From Nostoc sp. 106C (lineage in GTDB: Bacteria > Cyanobacteriota > Cyanobacteriia > Cyanobacteriales > Nostocaceae), in assembly GCF_002154725.1 (NCBI RefSeq), contig NZ_MTAW01000075.1, positions 1 to 64,000 of the forward strand: a DNA stretch of 64,000 nucleotides, in the 5' to 3' direction. The notes under the pieces were generated by a model. That model saw only the letters and a list, made by a program, of their open reading frames with translations, was not told the origin of the DNA and made no database searches. This document shows, piece by piece, positions 1-10,068 of this stretch. Position 1 is the first letter of the stretch, and the number at the start of each line of letters is the position of its first letter. The position numbers were made by a program, and so were the translations under genes.

Positions 1-54
1 TCTATGCCCTATCCCTTATGCAGCAACCTTTATAGGTAGGTTGTCACCCTCTGA

Positions 55-534
55 GTGAATCAACTTATTTCTAAAAGCTTACTAGGGTTAGCAGGTGTAA
101 CATTTTTGATTTGTGCTTCGCAATCAACAATGGCACTTGTGCCTAATAATGTAGGAGTTATCCTCAACAGTGGTTCCACCAACACTGTTGGTTATCGCAT
201 TTATGTCTCGCCCTCAGGAGAAGTTAATTATGTATATGGAAAAGGTTCTGGTCAAGCTAAATTGCCAGAAAAACTAACGAAAAGATTTTTCCGCGATCTC
301 AAACTTGCTGAACCATTATCAAATTTGTCAGTCAAGCCAAATTGCGTCAAATCCACTTCTTTTGGTACGACTACTACCGTAAGTTTAGGTGGTCAGCAAT
401 CACCAGATATTACTTGTCCTGGTAACGGTAAAGCTTTGCGTTTAGAAAATGATGTTATTGCAATTAGCAAAACTTTAAAGGTGGTCAACGTTCCTAATAG
501 TCAAGGAAAACCATTGCCACCTCAGAATTTTTAG
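55..534 (+). CDS. Secreted hypothetical protein, 159 aa
   Basis: Begins with GTG; no clear Shine-Dalgarno is visible. Residues 1-27 form a typical Sec signal peptide: a Lys near the N-terminus, a hydrophobic core and a cleavage-like STMA-LVP site. The mature part of about 130 residues is rich in Ser, Thr, Gly and Asn, has a Cys pair near residues 97 and 121 that could form a disulfide, and shows no domain that I recognise. Periplasmic or extracellular location is inferred from the signal. It is convergent with the metacaspase gene that follows on the other strand. Confidence 0.75.
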   Translation: MNQLISKSLLGLAGVTFLICASQSTMALVPNNVGVILNSGSTNTVGYRIYVSPSGEVNYVYGKGSGQAKLPEKLTKRFFRDLKLAEPLSNLSVKPNCVKSTSFGTTTTVSLGGQQSPDITCPGNGKALRLENDVIAISKTLKVVNVPNSQGKPLPPQNF

Positions 535-636
535 GCAGAATTGGGCAAAATAAAGTAGTAGTGACATATATTGTACTCATACCCCGACTTAAACTTGCCA
601 ATTTATCGAGGTATTTTATTAAATCAAAACCTTCAC

Positions 637-2898
637 CTAGGGTCTTTCTAAAATAAGTTTTTTTAAATCATCATACTTCTCTTTGCTTAAACGATAAATC
701 TCAGGACTGGGTTTGCCTACAATATGCCCTTGAATATAATTAACACCAATTTCTTTTAGACGATGTAAGCTAATTGGCGTAGTTTCATCTATACCTTCCA
801 CAATTACATTAGATGGATTAAGATTATTTGCTCCAGCTAATTCATGAACAAAGCGAATAATAATGTCACAAGGTTGATGATATAAAATGTTACGATCAAT
901 TTTTACATGAGATGGATTCAATCCTGCCAAACGAGAAACTGAAGCATAGCCAACACCAAAGTCATCAATTGCAAATCTAATTTGTAATTGCTTAACATAT
1001 TCCAGCAATTTACTTTTAAAAAATGTTAAAGGAGATTTTAAGCGGCTACCATTATTAAACTGCGGTAATTCGGTTTTCTCTGAGATTTCCAATATAAGAT
1101 TTCTGGATGTAATAGCTTTATCTTTCAAGACCTGACGAACTGTTTCAAAATAAGCAGTTCTGATCAAAGATTCTGGGTAAACGTTAACTGATAGTGGTGT
1201 TATATCTTCAGATCTATTTTGTTTTGATCTTTTTCTAGCTTCTTGATAGCTTGCAGTGGCAGTTCTAAGAAAGTACTGATCGAGTTCAATCGTAAACCTT
1301 GGCCCCCACATCTCCGCAGCTTGAAATAAATCTACAGGCGCAGTTAAAGTTTCAGGATCTCTGGCTAAAGCTTCCCAACTGCTAATAAATAATTCGTCAG
1401 CATCCAAATGCAGAACAGGTTCAAAATAAACAATCATTTTTTGCAGACGCTCGCAAAATAATTGAAATCTCCGTTCATACAAATGTGCAGCAACAAATCC
1501 AAAATCTTTCTTTAAATCATCAATAATAGCAGCTTCTACTAGTGCAGCGTTAAATGATAATTTATGAGAAGCATGATAAAAACTTGATAAAATTCGTCCG
1601 TATACATCTCCTAAAAGATAAGAATCTTGAGGTATACCACAAACTACTATCACTTCAGCTTGTGGTAGCCCTTTTAAAGGTATGAGCACAAAAGCTTTTT
1701 TAATACCATTTTTATCTTCATGTAATCTATAAATACCATGATAAGCAGGGTTAAAAATTGCTACTAATGAAACAGTAGGTAAAATATGTGAATTAAAAGT
1801 ATTAAAATAAAAGCTATTATCTATACTTTTAGGAAGATTGCTATTGGACTTTACATACCAATTATCTTGATTATCAATTCCCAGGATAAATACAAAATCG
1901 GCTTCAGAAGTTTGTCTAATTATATTTAAAATCTGATGAGTAATTTCCGAGTTAATATTTAAATTTTCATTTACTAAATTGGTAAATTGTTGAATTAAAT
2001 TTCTGATGAAGTTTTCGTAAGGTTCGAGAAAGTTGCGTAGCTGAAATGTCGGTGCTTCTAGTTTATATATGTCTCCTGATGGTTTTGCTCTTCCTAGCTT
2101 GATTTCTCCAAAGTTATCGTTTTTAATAACTTCAAGCTTTTGTTTTGTTACCATATGATTTGTTTGAGCAATAACAATATCAAAGCCTTCATCTTTCAAA
2201 ACAATAATTTTGGGTTTCATGCTTAAAGATTTTTCTTCAAGCCGATCGCAAGCATATTTATGTAACTCGCGTGCCGCAATCTTACCATCTTGGTCTAAAT
2301 CTCCTGCTCCGGTGTCTAATCCCTCTACTAAGTAATTAGTGTAAACTGAAACATCTGCGCCTTGTTCTTCAAAAGAATATTGCGTTGAGCTAGAAGATGC
2401 AAGAACAACTCGCCCTTCTGCACCTAGTTGACCTTGCAAATCTACAGAACCATCATCCTTTGATATTAATGAGGGATCAAATGCTCCACTAAAGCAACAG
2501 TCTAGAATAATTACTTGACGCTTAGAACGACTGTTATTCATCTGGTCATGAACAAAACTTGCTACAACAGCGGTTGATTTAATTAGTTGATTGTTTAAAT
2601 TTTTCTGGGTAATTCTGGTAGCAAAATAAAATCTACCGTTATCATCCTTAATTCCGTGCCCAGAAAAGTACAAAAGTAGTATATCTTCTTTATTACGACC
2701 AGAGAAGAAGGTTTCTATTTCTAGATGCATGGTGTGAGTATCAGGGTTAGTAAGGATTTTTACCTCATCAAACCCACCAATTTTGGGATTTTGCAACACT
2801 CGTTGCATAGCTTTTACATCTTTGACAGCAGCAGGAAGAAGATGTAACCCAGGCTCATACTCACTTACGCCAATTAGCAGTGCTATTTTCTTAGTCAT
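637..2898 (-). CDS. Metacaspase (C14)-GAF-like-EAL fusion protein
   Basis: 753 aa; the ATG at 2898 is preferred to the TTG two codons upstream. Residues 1-240 are a caspase-like peptidase: YFSGHG carries the catalytic His (about 81), and LDCCFSG carries the nucleophile Cys (about 135, second Cys by analogy with DSCHSG). An EF-hand-like loop DLDQDGKIAARE lies near 200-211 and may bind Ca. Residues about 285-450 look like a GAF sensor fold. Residues about 475-750 are an EAL c-di-GMP phosphodiesterase: EAL at about 509, then NVYPESL, LEISEK, IDDFGVGY, KIDR and VEGIDE with a following QGH, so the metal-binding residues appear intact. Both activities are inferred from motifs. The combination suggests proteolysis or cell-fate control linked to c-di-GMP and probably to Ca. 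No operon partner: the next gene on this strand is 480 bp upstream. Confidence 0.9.
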   Translation of the reverse strand: MTKKIALLIGVSEYEPGLHLLPAAVKDVKAMQRVLQNPKIGGFDEVKILTNPDTHTMHLEIETFFSGRNKEDILLLYFSGHGIKDDNGRFYFATRITQKNLNNQLIKSTAVVASFVHDQMNNSRSKRQVIILDCCFSGAFDPSLISKDDGSVDLQGQLGAEGRVVLASSSSTQYSFEEQGADVSVYTNYLVEGLDTGAGDLDQDGKIAARELHKYACDRLEEKSLSMKPKIIVLKDEGFDIVIAQTNHMVTKQKLEVIKNDNFGEIKLGRAKPSGDIYKLEAPTFQLRNFLEPYENFIRNLIQQFTNLVNENLNINSEITHQILNIIRQTSEADFVFILGIDNQDNWYVKSNSNLPKSIDNSFYFNTFNSHILPTVSLVAIFNPAYHGIYRLHEDKNGIKKAFVLIPLKGLPQAEVIVVCGIPQDSYLLGDVYGRILSSFYHASHKLSFNAALVEAAIIDDLKKDFGFVAAHLYERRFQLFCERLQKMIVYFEPVLHLDADELFISSWEALARDPETLTAPVDLFQAAEMWGPRFTIELDQYFLRTATASYQEARKRSKQNRSEDITPLSVNVYPESLIRTAYFETVRQVLKDKAITSRNLILEISEKTELPQFNNGSRLKSPLTFFKSKLLEYVKQLQIRFAIDDFGVGYASVSRLAGLNPSHVKIDRNILYHQPCDIIIRFVHELAGANNLNPSNVIVEGIDETTPISLHRLKEIGVNYIQGHIVGKPSPEIYRLSKEKYDDLKKLILERP

Positions 2899-3379
2899 TG
2901 TCAAACTAATATCGGTATTTGCACGACTGGAGGAGTAACATTACTTAAAAAGGTACTGTTACTCAAAATTATTTTGACATATAAGTGTAATTTCGGTGAG
3001 CCATGAAGCATTCATGACAGACACAAGCAATTACATCTTTTATTTTTTATAAAAATGATAATCTTAATAAATAGCAATAAAAGAGAAACAAATATTCCTT
3101 GCTTCTTTTACTCTGATTCAACTTTTAAAGTATTCTCTGATCAATTAGGATTAAGCGTAATCATTATGTGCTGTTAGCTTGATCATTTGTAGATAATTAC
3201 AAGCAATGACATTTTGTGGGTCAAACTTGATTGCTTGTTGTCAAGATGCGATCGCATCTTGAAATTGTCCTTAGCCTCTTCGCGTCTACGTATTATTTTC
3301 CAAACTTTTCCCGAATTGAATCTTACCCCAAACCAGATGTAGGGTAACTGCCTTATCTCCAAAAATTATCGGCAATTAG
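2899..3379. other. Intergenic region between kinase and metacaspase genes
   Basis: AT-rich spacer that should contain the promoter of the metacaspase gene. No open frame of note. The only clear structure is the HIP1-centred palindrome listed separately. Confidence 0.5.
3241..3262. repeat. 22-bp perfect palindrome centred on HIP1
   Basis: The HIP1 octamer GCGATCGC is extended by seven bases on each side into an exactly self-complementary 22-mer. A second palindrome of the same length but different arms lies at 23229-23250. It could be a protein-binding site or a degenerate palindromic repeat; function unknown. Confidence 0.6.
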
Positions 3380-4987
3380 CTAATTATTGGCTTCTGGCGT
3401 TTGTTCTGGTAGTTTTTCACCTTTCTGAGATTGATTCTCTGTGCCTGAATTTTGTTTTACATCTTGGGTTGGTACTACTACAGCAGGAGGAGCGGCTCCT
3501 TTAGTTTCTACTGGTGCTGCTGGTATTACTACAGGGTTTGACTGTTTCTCTGATTTTGGTGGAGCAGGATTTTTAGGAGTAGAAGATGAGTTATTTTCTG
3601 ATGCTGGTGAAGGAGTAGCATTACGAGATGATCTAATTGCTCGTAATTTTTCCACTAGAGATGATGAAGGAGAAGCGCTAGGTGCAGGTGAAGGTTGTTC
3701 AGGGTTTTGACGTGACGATGATTCTGCTTGAGAATCTTTACTGGGGCTAGAAGATTCTTCTTGATAAACACGGCGATTGCGCCTGCGCCGTGAGGAAGTG
3801 GAAACGGATGTGGTTTCAGACTCAGAACTGGCTTGAGTTTCTTTATTTGTATCTGAAGGTGTACTGTTAACAACAGGTGTTTCCGCGGTTGGCTCTGTTG
3901 TCGGTTGGGCAAACAGCGGTTTTGAGGGTTGCGGTGGAGATTTTGGGAGCATACTAGTGATGCCAAAACCTGCTGTAGCAGCAACTACAGCGACACTAGT
4001 GCCAAGAAATACCTTAGATGCCGCTAGTTTTTGCGCAAGCGATCGCGCATTCTTGATGACTGATGATGCATCAATTTGATTTTTGGCAGTTCTTTTGAGA
4101 GAATTTTCCTGTTCTGCGACCGATAAATTGATAGTTGCTACTGTGTGAGTTGGTACAGATTGCGGTACTACATTTACCCCATCACCTGGTAACAGTTTTA
4201 GCCACTCGGTAACTGTCGATGGACGAAAGCGAGACTCTACCGCCATCCCACGCATGACTGCTTGATTGACAGCAGCACTGAGGTGGGGTTGTAGTTCGCG
4301 AGGAGTTGGCATTTGTTCGCGATCGCGCAGTAGTGCTGGTAGGGGAACTTGGGCCGTCAACAATGCATATAATGTAGCTGCCAAGCCATAAACATCTGTG
4401 GCGGGTGTGCGTGGCGCTTGTGTCAAATACTGTTCAATGGGCGAATAGCCCTCAGAAACTATACCTGTGTGTGTTTGTCTTACACCGCCATTAAATTCTC
4501 GGGCGATCCCAAAATCAATCAGTACAACTTCCTGAGTTCCTTGGCGAAGGATGATATTATCTGGTTTAACATCCCGATGCAGCAAACCGTTGTTATGTAC
4601 TACTTGCAACGCTGCCGCAATTTGTCGGATGTAATGAATTGCGGTTGCTTCTGGTAACGGTATCCCTGGTAAGACAAATGCATCTCCCAAGGTATCGCCA
4701 GGTATATACTCCATCACCATGTAAGGCAGCCCTGCTTCGACAAAAAAGTCGCTCACCCGCACAATATTTGGGTGGATACAAGTAGCTAATCGTCTGGCCT
4801 CATCTTGGAATTGGCGCTCGAACTTGGCAAAATCAGGATGTTGTCGCAGCCGTTCATTAATGGTTTTAATCACTACTTCCTGACCTAAATAGTGATGCGT
4901 AGCTTTGAACGTAATCCCAAAGCCACCGCGCCCGATTTCTTGATTTAGGGTATATTTTCCACCCTGCAAAGTTGTACCTGCTAACAT
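3380..4987 (-). CDS. Ser/Thr protein kinase with single membrane span
   Basis: 535 aa. The Hanks-type kinase domain spans residues about 10-270, with glycine loop IGRGGFG (18-24), ATP-binding Lys41 in VIKTIN, catalytic LHRDVKPDN (Asp139) and DFG at 158-160, so it should be active. A hydrophobic helix near 325-347 would put the kinase in the cytoplasm and the C-terminal 190 residues outside. That tail is low-complexity, rich in Ser, Pro, Glu and Lys, with no folded sensor domain. It lies 230 bp downstream of the Omp85 gene on the same strand, with a hairpin and short tandem repeats between. Substrate unknown. Confidence 0.93.
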   Translation of the reverse strand: MLAGTTLQGGKYTLNQEIGRGGFGITFKATHHYLGQEVVIKTINERLRQHPDFAKFERQFQDEARRLATCIHPNIVRVSDFFVEAGLPYMVMEYIPGDTLGDAFVLPGIPLPEATAIHYIRQIAAALQVVHNNGLLHRDVKPDNIILRQGTQEVVLIDFGIAREFNGGVRQTHTGIVSEGYSPIEQYLTQAPRTPATDVYGLAATLYALLTAQVPLPALLRDREQMPTPRELQPHLSAAVNQAVMRGMAVESRFRPSTVTEWLKLLPGDGVNVVPQSVPTHTVATINLSVAEQENSLKRTAKNQIDASSVIKNARSLAQKLAASKVFLGTSVAVVAATAGFGITSMLPKSPPQPSKPLFAQPTTEPTAETPVVNSTPSDTNKETQASSESETTSVSTSSRRRRNRRVYQEESSSPSKDSQAESSSRQNPEQPSPAPSASPSSSLVEKLRAIRSSRNATPSPASENNSSSTPKNPAPPKSEKQSNPVVIPAAPVETKGAAPPAVVVPTQDVKQNSGTENQSQKGEKLPEQTPEANN

Positions 4988-5000
4988 AAAGATTTTTGCG

Positions 5001-5046
5001 TCCTGAGTCCTGAGTCCTGAGTGAGCAGATAAGTACTGAGTCCTGA
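5001..5046. repeat. Heptamer tandem repeat (TCCTGAG)
   Basis: Three direct copies of TCCTGAG at 5001-5021, then an interrupted further copy at about 5036-5046. This matches the short tandemly repeated heptamers known in heterocystous cyanobacteria. It sits just upstream of the kinase start, so it lies in the leader if the kinase is transcribed from further up. Confidence 0.7.
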
Positions 5047-5150
5047 GTTTTAAGGTATTTCCGAAGAAATCGCTTCCTCCCTCAGTGGGAAAAACCTCCC
5101 TATTATCGCAACAGTTTTGTCTTTTTAATAATACATTGACAAATGAAATG

Positions 5151-5196
5151 ATGAAGTATGAAGTGTTAAGGAGCTAATCCTGACTTCATACTTCAT
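5151..5196. repeat. 14-bp perfect inverted repeat between Omp85 and kinase genes
   Basis: ATGAAGTATGAAGT at 5151-5164 pairs exactly with 5183-5196 around an 18-nt loop. It lies just after the stop of the Omp85 gene. Without a T-tract it is not a classical terminator, but it could stabilise the 3' end or attenuate readthrough into the kinase gene. Confidence 0.55.
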
Positions 5197-5217
5197 ACTT
5201 TATCCTGCACACTTTTT

Positions 5218-7434
5218 CTAAAAACGCTGACCGATGCCGAAATGCACTCGGCTTTCTCCTTGATCGTTAATACCATAGTCAGCCCGGATTAAGCCTATGG
5301 GTGAGTCGAAGCGTACTCCTGCGCCATAACCAAAACCGTTACCTGGTTTACCCCGCGCGCCTGCTGGATCTCCTAAGACAGTACTACCAGAACCTAAATC
5401 TGAAGCATAGTCAGCAAAGAGTACACCTCCTACCACTGACACTATAGGAAAGCGGTATTCTGCGGAAGCCAAAACATAACTGCGACCATTGCCAACTTCC
5501 CCAGTATTGTAACCGCGCACAGAATTAGAACCACCCAAGTTAAAGGCTTCATAAGGTGGTAAATTCCCCAGCACTGTACCAGCTTGGAGATTTAAGGCAA
5601 ATACTTGTGGTTGTTTGCTGCTAAATAACTGTACTGGCACATATTGGCTAAAATTCGCTTGCAAGCGATTCATGGAAATATTACCTTGACCAATAGGAAC
5701 TGATTGTTCTGTACTTAGCCTGAGAAGCGAACCTTGAGTAGGATTGATGGGGTTATTCCGTCGGTCTTGGCTGGCGGTAAAAGATACTGTAGTTAGGTCA
5801 TCAATACCAGTACCACTCGCGCTCAGAGGATTTCCTTGGGCGTCAGTTGGGGTAACCTTACCTTGGCGATCGCGAATACTGATGCGATTGTAATTAAATC
5901 CCAAGGATGTATCCCAATCGTCTATTGGTCTTTGAAAGCTAACACTACCACCAATCCTACCTTCTCTGGCTCTATCCCCATTTGCTAGAGGAATTTCGTC
6001 ATCAAATGTTAGCGACAGTTCCCGGCGGCGAAAGGCATTAATCGTATATCCTAGGCGATCGGGGTTAGTTTCCCGATAGGGACTGTTAAATTTGGTATCA
6101 AACTGAAAGTCACGCAAGCCGACTCCCACATTCAAACCTAGAGTATTGTTAACACCGCCAACATTCTGATCTTGATAAGTTAATGTGCCTAAAACACCTT
6201 GGTCAGCGTTGTAACTACCTCCTACATTCACCGCACGGGCCCCAGCTTCTTTAAGTTCGTAGACTAAATTTACCTTTGTCGCATCTCCTTCCAAAGCCAC
6301 ATTTACAGTCTCAAATAAGCCAGTGCGATATAGCTGTTGAACATCTTGGCGGACAGTATTTTCTTGAAAGACTTGACCAGGCTTGAGCTTGAGTTGTTGG
6401 CGAATAAAATCAGGTTTGGTACGTCCCGCCACTGGATTACCTTTGCTATCGACGGTTTTGCCATCGTCGTTGATAAAGCGAAACTTGATATCCCCCACCA
6501 AGCCTTCTGCTACATTGATGCTAAGAATTCCGTCGCGGCTGGGTTTAATTGATAGCACCCTAGCCAGGTTATAACCATTATCGGTATACCACTTATTAAT
6601 TTGTTGTACTGCTTGCTGGAGCGCCGAGGGACTGATGACAGTGCCGATTTGAGATTGGAACGGTGCTTGAGCCACTTGATAGGTAAGCACCTTAGCACCA
6701 GAAAGTTGCAGCGATCGCACTACTACTGGTTGTACCTGATACACTACATTCAACCCAGTAGGAGTAATGCGGCTATTTACATTAGCACTGGTAAATAAAC
6801 CTGTATCCAAAATTGCTGCCACATCTGTTTGTAACTGACTTTGACTGGTATTCCCCCCTTTTTGGGTTTTAATTACCTTCCGAATTATCTGCTGTAATTC
6901 GTCACTTGCTCCCAATATTTGCACATCTGTAGCTGTGACAACTAAATTATTGTCAATAGTAGCAGGAGCAGCTGGAGTACTAGCAGATGGAGTTACTTTT
7001 TGAGCTTGAGTTTTAGGGAGCGTAACTTTAGAATTCCCCTGTGTTCCCTTTTCCAGAAAAACAGAAGCAGGAGAAGAGGATTGTGGGATTAACGGCGCAG
7101 TAGGAAGTACAACTTGTAAATTCTTCTTGTCCTCCTTGTCCCCTCTGCTAGCCTGCTCCCCTGCTTCCTTCTTTGGCGTTAACAATACTGAAGAATTGTG
7201 ATTAACACTTCTTTCCACAACCACAGGACTTTGCGAAAATTGTTGAGAAATTACGGTTTCCGGCGCTGAAACTGCTTCTAAGCGTGCTGGCGAGTCTTCA
7301 ATTACCGGAACTACCAATTTACTTGCTTTTTCAGGTTGAATGGCATTTGTGGTAGGTGTAGCCATTGCTTGCTGAGTGGCATTATTAGCCGCCAATGTCG
7401 CTAAAGTAAAAATTGCAGCAGAAGAAACTCGCAT
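5218..7434 (-). CDS. Omp85/BamA-family outer membrane protein with POTRA domains
   Basis: 738 aa from the ATG at 7434, which opens directly into a signal peptide (MRVSSAAIFTLATLAANN...). A TTG further up (7491) would add 19 residues in front and is less likely. After a 150-residue linker rich in Pro, Ser and Gln come POTRA-type repeats (about residues 165-400), including KWYTDNGYNLARV and LYRTGLFETVNV. A C-terminal 16-strand barrel of the surface-antigen D15 type ends in Phe (GIGQRF), as expected for BAM substrates. The barrel contains NLGGSNSVRGYNTGEVG, the conserved VRGY/F loop of the family. Role: insertion of outer-membrane proteins (BamA-like), or transport as in chloroplast Toc75 relatives. 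Cyanobacteria carry several paralogues, so the exact role is open. Confidence 0.92.
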   Translation of the reverse strand: MRVSSAAIFTLATLAANNATQQAMATPTTNAIQPEKASKLVVPVIEDSPARLEAVSAPETVISQQFSQSPVVVERSVNHNSSVLLTPKKEAGEQASRGDKEDKKNLQVVLPTAPLIPQSSSPASVFLEKGTQGNSKVTLPKTQAQKVTPSASTPAAPATIDNNLVVTATDVQILGASDELQQIIRKVIKTQKGGNTSQSQLQTDVAAILDTGLFTSANVNSRITPTGLNVVYQVQPVVVRSLQLSGAKVLTYQVAQAPFQSQIGTVISPSALQQAVQQINKWYTDNGYNLARVLSIKPSRDGILSINVAEGLVGDIKFRFINDDGKTVDSKGNPVAGRTKPDFIRQQLKLKPGQVFQENTVRQDVQQLYRTGLFETVNVALEGDATKVNLVYELKEAGARAVNVGGSYNADQGVLGTLTYQDQNVGGVNNTLGLNVGVGLRDFQFDTKFNSPYRETNPDRLGYTINAFRRRELSLTFDDEIPLANGDRAREGRIGGSVSFQRPIDDWDTSLGFNYNRISIRDRQGKVTPTDAQGNPLSASGTGIDDLTTVSFTASQDRRNNPINPTQGSLLRLSTEQSVPIGQGNISMNRLQANFSQYVPVQLFSSKQPQVFALNLQAGTVLGNLPPYEAFNLGGSNSVRGYNTGEVGNGRSYVLASAEYRFPIVSVVGGVLFADYASDLGSGSTVLGDPAGARGKPGNGFGYGAGVRFDSPIGLIRADYGINDQGESRVHFGIGQRF

Positions 7435-7816
7435 AATATTTAGCCTATATAGCCTAATTAACTGGTAATTATTTGTAGCGAGGTTCGTCAACGGGGATAA
7501 TACTAACTTCCAGCTGCTTAAGCGAATGTTATCCCCATTCTTACCTCTTTATCTACACAGACATTTAATTATGATTTTTTGTTTCTTACAGCAATCTCCT
7601 TTGGGTTTTGAAGATAATAGATTTTTTGGAAAATCCGCATCAAACAAAAAGGAACCACAGATAAACACGGATGAACACAGATAAATATCGGTGTTTATCT
7701 GTGTTCATCTGTGGTTTGATATCAAAAACATCAATCTACCCATTTTCCTCCTTTCTTTCTCTGTTCCCTGTTCCCTAGCTGTACGAGTAAATTAACAAAT
7801 CAATTAGGATTCCTAT
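7435..7816. other. Divergent intergenic region, Omp85 and LpxB-like genes
   Basis: Should hold the promoters of both divergent genes. The only visible structure is the long inverted repeat at 7653-7717. Confidence 0.5.
7653..7717. repeat. Long inverted repeat of the ACCACAGAT...GAACACAGATAAA type
   Basis: The core arms 7670-7685 and 7694-7709 are perfectly complementary over 16 bp, with an outer pair of AACCACAGAT/ATCTGTGGTT beyond a 10-nt bulge. A shorter relative is at 30308-30351. It is an interspersed palindrome that would form a strong hairpin in RNA. Confidence 0.7.
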
Positions 7817-9181
7817 ATGAGTGATGTATCTCCGTTATCTGTAGTTTCTCACCGACAATCTCCTGCTTCTCGTTTGCAATTACTCGTTTTAAGTAATGGT
7901 CATGGTGAGGATATAATTGCAGTCCGGATTTTGCAGAAACTATTACAACAATCAAACCCACCAGATATTTTTGCTTTGCCTCTGGTGGGTGAAGGACACG
8001 CTTACCAACAGTTAGATATCCCTGTAGTTGGTTCAGTGCGTAATATGCCTTCTGGTGGTTTTATTTATATGGATGGACGCCAATTGGTAAAAGATGTACG
8101 CGGTGGTTTATTGCAACTTACTTTAAGCCAAATTAAAGCTGTACGTCGTTGGGTTAGTAATCAAAAAAAATTAGGTAATAAGAGAGCTATCCTAGCTGTA
8201 GGAGATATAGTACCGTTATTATTTGCAACTTTTAGTGGTGCCAACTATGCTTTTGTAGGAACAGCGAAATCAGAATATTATGTACGCGATGAAGTTGGGT
8301 TATTGCCACGCAAAACTAAAGGTGCAAAGTGGGAAAATTTTTCTGGTTCGATTTATCATCCTTGGGAAAGGTGGTTGATGAGTCGTCGCCGTTGTCGGGC
8401 GGTGTTCCCTAGAGATTCGCTAACGACAGAGATGTTACAAAAGTTGCAAGTACCAGCTTTTGATTTAGGGAATCCGATGATGGATGGCTTGGAACCGTCG
8501 TTTCCCACCGCACGGTTTTATACTACGGATGTGCAACAGCAAGAAATTACTCGTCCTCTAATTGTGACTCTGCTTCCTGGTTCCCGCGCGCCGGAGGCTT
8601 ACAATAACTGGGAAAACATTATGGTTGCTGTGTCTGCATTGCTTGCCAGTTTTCGGGAACGAGATTCAGTATTTCACACTTCTGGCACAGTGGTGTTTTT
8701 GGGGGCGATCGCTCCTGGTTTGGACTGTAACACTTTATCCCAAACTCTCACAACCCAAGGCTGGCGTCCTCATACTGAGTCCCCTATCGCAATTGCCGAT
8801 CCCAAGGTATTGACATTCAAGCAAAAAAATGATTACTTATTGCTGACTCAAAATGCCTATAACGACTGCTTACATTTGGCAGATTTTGCGATCGCAATGG
8901 CAGGAACAGCAACAGAACAATTTGTCGGTTTAGGCAAGCCTGCGATCGCCATTCCCGGTTCTGGCCCTCAATACAATCCTGCTTTTGCTGAAGCTCAAAG
9001 TCGTCTTTTAGGCCCATCCTTGATTTTAGTAGACCAACCAGGCCAAGTTGCCAAAGTAGTGCAATCTCTGTTCAATAATCCTGACACTTTGCAGTTAATT
9101 GCAGACAACGGTGTACTGCGGATGGGTAAACCAGGTGCAGCACAACGGATTGCTGACTGTTTGCAGTCGCGATTGGGTTAA
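7817..9181 (+). CDS. Lipid-A-disaccharide synthase-related protein (LpxB-like)
   Basis: 454 aa, cytoplasmic or peripheral. The N-terminal half has SNGHGEDIIAVRIL, and the C-terminal half has TLLPGSRAPEAY and MAGTATEQFVGLGKPAIAI. These match GT-B fold enzymes of the cyanobacterial LpxB-related family, about the usual length. The family is named for similarity to LpxB, but the substrate in cyanobacteria is not established, so lipid A synthesis should not be assumed. The frame is complete and a terminator follows 16 bp after the stop, so it is probably monocistronic. Confidence 0.88.
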   Translation: MSDVSPLSVVSHRQSPASRLQLLVLSNGHGEDIIAVRILQKLLQQSNPPDIFALPLVGEGHAYQQLDIPVVGSVRNMPSGGFIYMDGRQLVKDVRGGLLQLTLSQIKAVRRWVSNQKKLGNKRAILAVGDIVPLLFATFSGANYAFVGTAKSEYYVRDEVGLLPRKTKGAKWENFSGSIYHPWERWLMSRRRCRAVFPRDSLTTEMLQKLQVPAFDLGNPMMDGLEPSFPTARFYTTDVQQQEITRPLIVTLLPGSRAPEAYNNWENIMVAVSALLASFRERDSVFHTSGTVVFLGAIAPGLDCNTLSQTLTTQGWRPHTESPIAIADPKVLTFKQKNDYLLLTQNAYNDCLHLADFAIAMAGTATEQFVGLGKPAIAIPGSGPQYNPAFAEAQSRLLGPSLILVDQPGQVAKVVQSLFNNPDTLQLIADNGVLRMGKPGAAQRIADCLQSRLG

Positions 9182-9197
9182 ATCTACTTTTACCACC

Positions 9198-9224
9198 CCC
9201 ACTGCTATTAGCAGTGGGATTTTT
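9198..9224 (+). terminator. Rho-independent terminator after LpxB-like gene
   Basis: CCCACTGCT and AGCAGTGGG form a perfect 9-bp stem with a 3-nt loop, followed by ATTTTT. It starts 16 bp after the stop codon at 9181. Confidence 0.85.
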
Positions 9225-9348
9225 CTGATTAATTAAAAAATCTCTTTCCTGGAAAAATGAGCAGCAAAATTTGCCAGCCTCATCTTTAGCAGTCTTTTAC
9301 TTCATATCAAATTAATCAAGACTGTTTATCCCAAATTTTCGATAGGTA

Positions 9349-10068
9349 TTACCCGACTAAACCAGAACGTAAAGCACGAACCGCAGCTTGGGTACGGTCA
9401 TCAGCGCAGAGTTTATTGAGGATGTTGCGAACGTGGGTTTTGACTGTACCAACTGTAATGTAGAGTTTTTCGGCAATTTGACCATTGCTACACCCAGCGA
9501 CAATCAATTCTAGGATTTCTAATTCGCGTTGAGTTAGGGGATAAGTTTCCAAAACTTGCTCGTACTCTGATGCTAATGCCTCTATTTTTACAGTCTTTGG
9601 TTTATCGCTTGTAGGAGCTTCCCCAGGCAAACCTTGGCGCATTTTCCGCAATACTACGTTGGCGATCGCAGGATCAATCCAAGAGTTACCAGTATAAGTC
9701 GCTTGGATCGCCTCTGTTAATCTACTGATGCTGGTTTCTTTCATGTAATAAGAGTCTGCCCCAGCCGCAAATGCAGCCAGTACTGCATCCTCTGTATGAT
9801 CCATTGTCAGGATGAGAATCTTGGTTGCTTGCCCGGTTTCGGCTTGCTGGCGTTTAAATTTGCGCGTAAGTTCAATCCCATCCATATCCGGCAAGCCAAT
9901 ATCAACAACAGCTACGTCTGGCTTCGCGGTTTCTAAAAGTTTTAATCCTTGGGTGGCATTTGCTGCTTCACCTATCACTTTCAGTCCACTCTGAGACTGG
10001 AGTGCAGCTCGTAGCCCCATACGGGTGAGATCGTGATCTTCTATTAGAATAATGCTAATTTCACTCAT
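9349..10068 (-). CDS. NarL/LuxR-family response regulator
   Basis: 239 aa from the ATG at 10068 (MSEISIILIEDHDLTR); a TTG 26 codons upstream would add an unstructured leader. Receiver domain at residues about 4-125: acidic pair ED, phospho-acceptor Asp in DVAVVDIGLPDMDG, Thr in ILTMDH and Lys in YYMKETS. A LuxR-type helix-turn-helix occupies about 175-239 (LTQRELEILELIVAGCSNGQIAEKL...TVKTHV). It is a DNA-binding transcription regulator. It resembles the conserved cyanobacterial NarL-type regulators (the Rre1/Ycf29 group is possible), but I cannot fix the orthologue. It is transcribed away from the two-component island that follows. Confidence 0.93.
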   Translation of the reverse strand: MSEISIILIEDHDLTRMGLRAALQSQSGLKVIGEAANATQGLKLLETAKPDVAVVDIGLPDMDGIELTRKFKRQQAETGQATKILILTMDHTEDAVLAAFAAGADSYYMKETSISRLTEAIQATYTGNSWIDPAIANVVLRKMRQGLPGEAPTSDKPKTVKIEALASEYEQVLETYPLTQRELEILELIVAGCSNGQIAEKLYITVGTVKTHVRNILNKLCADDRTQAAVRALRSGLVG

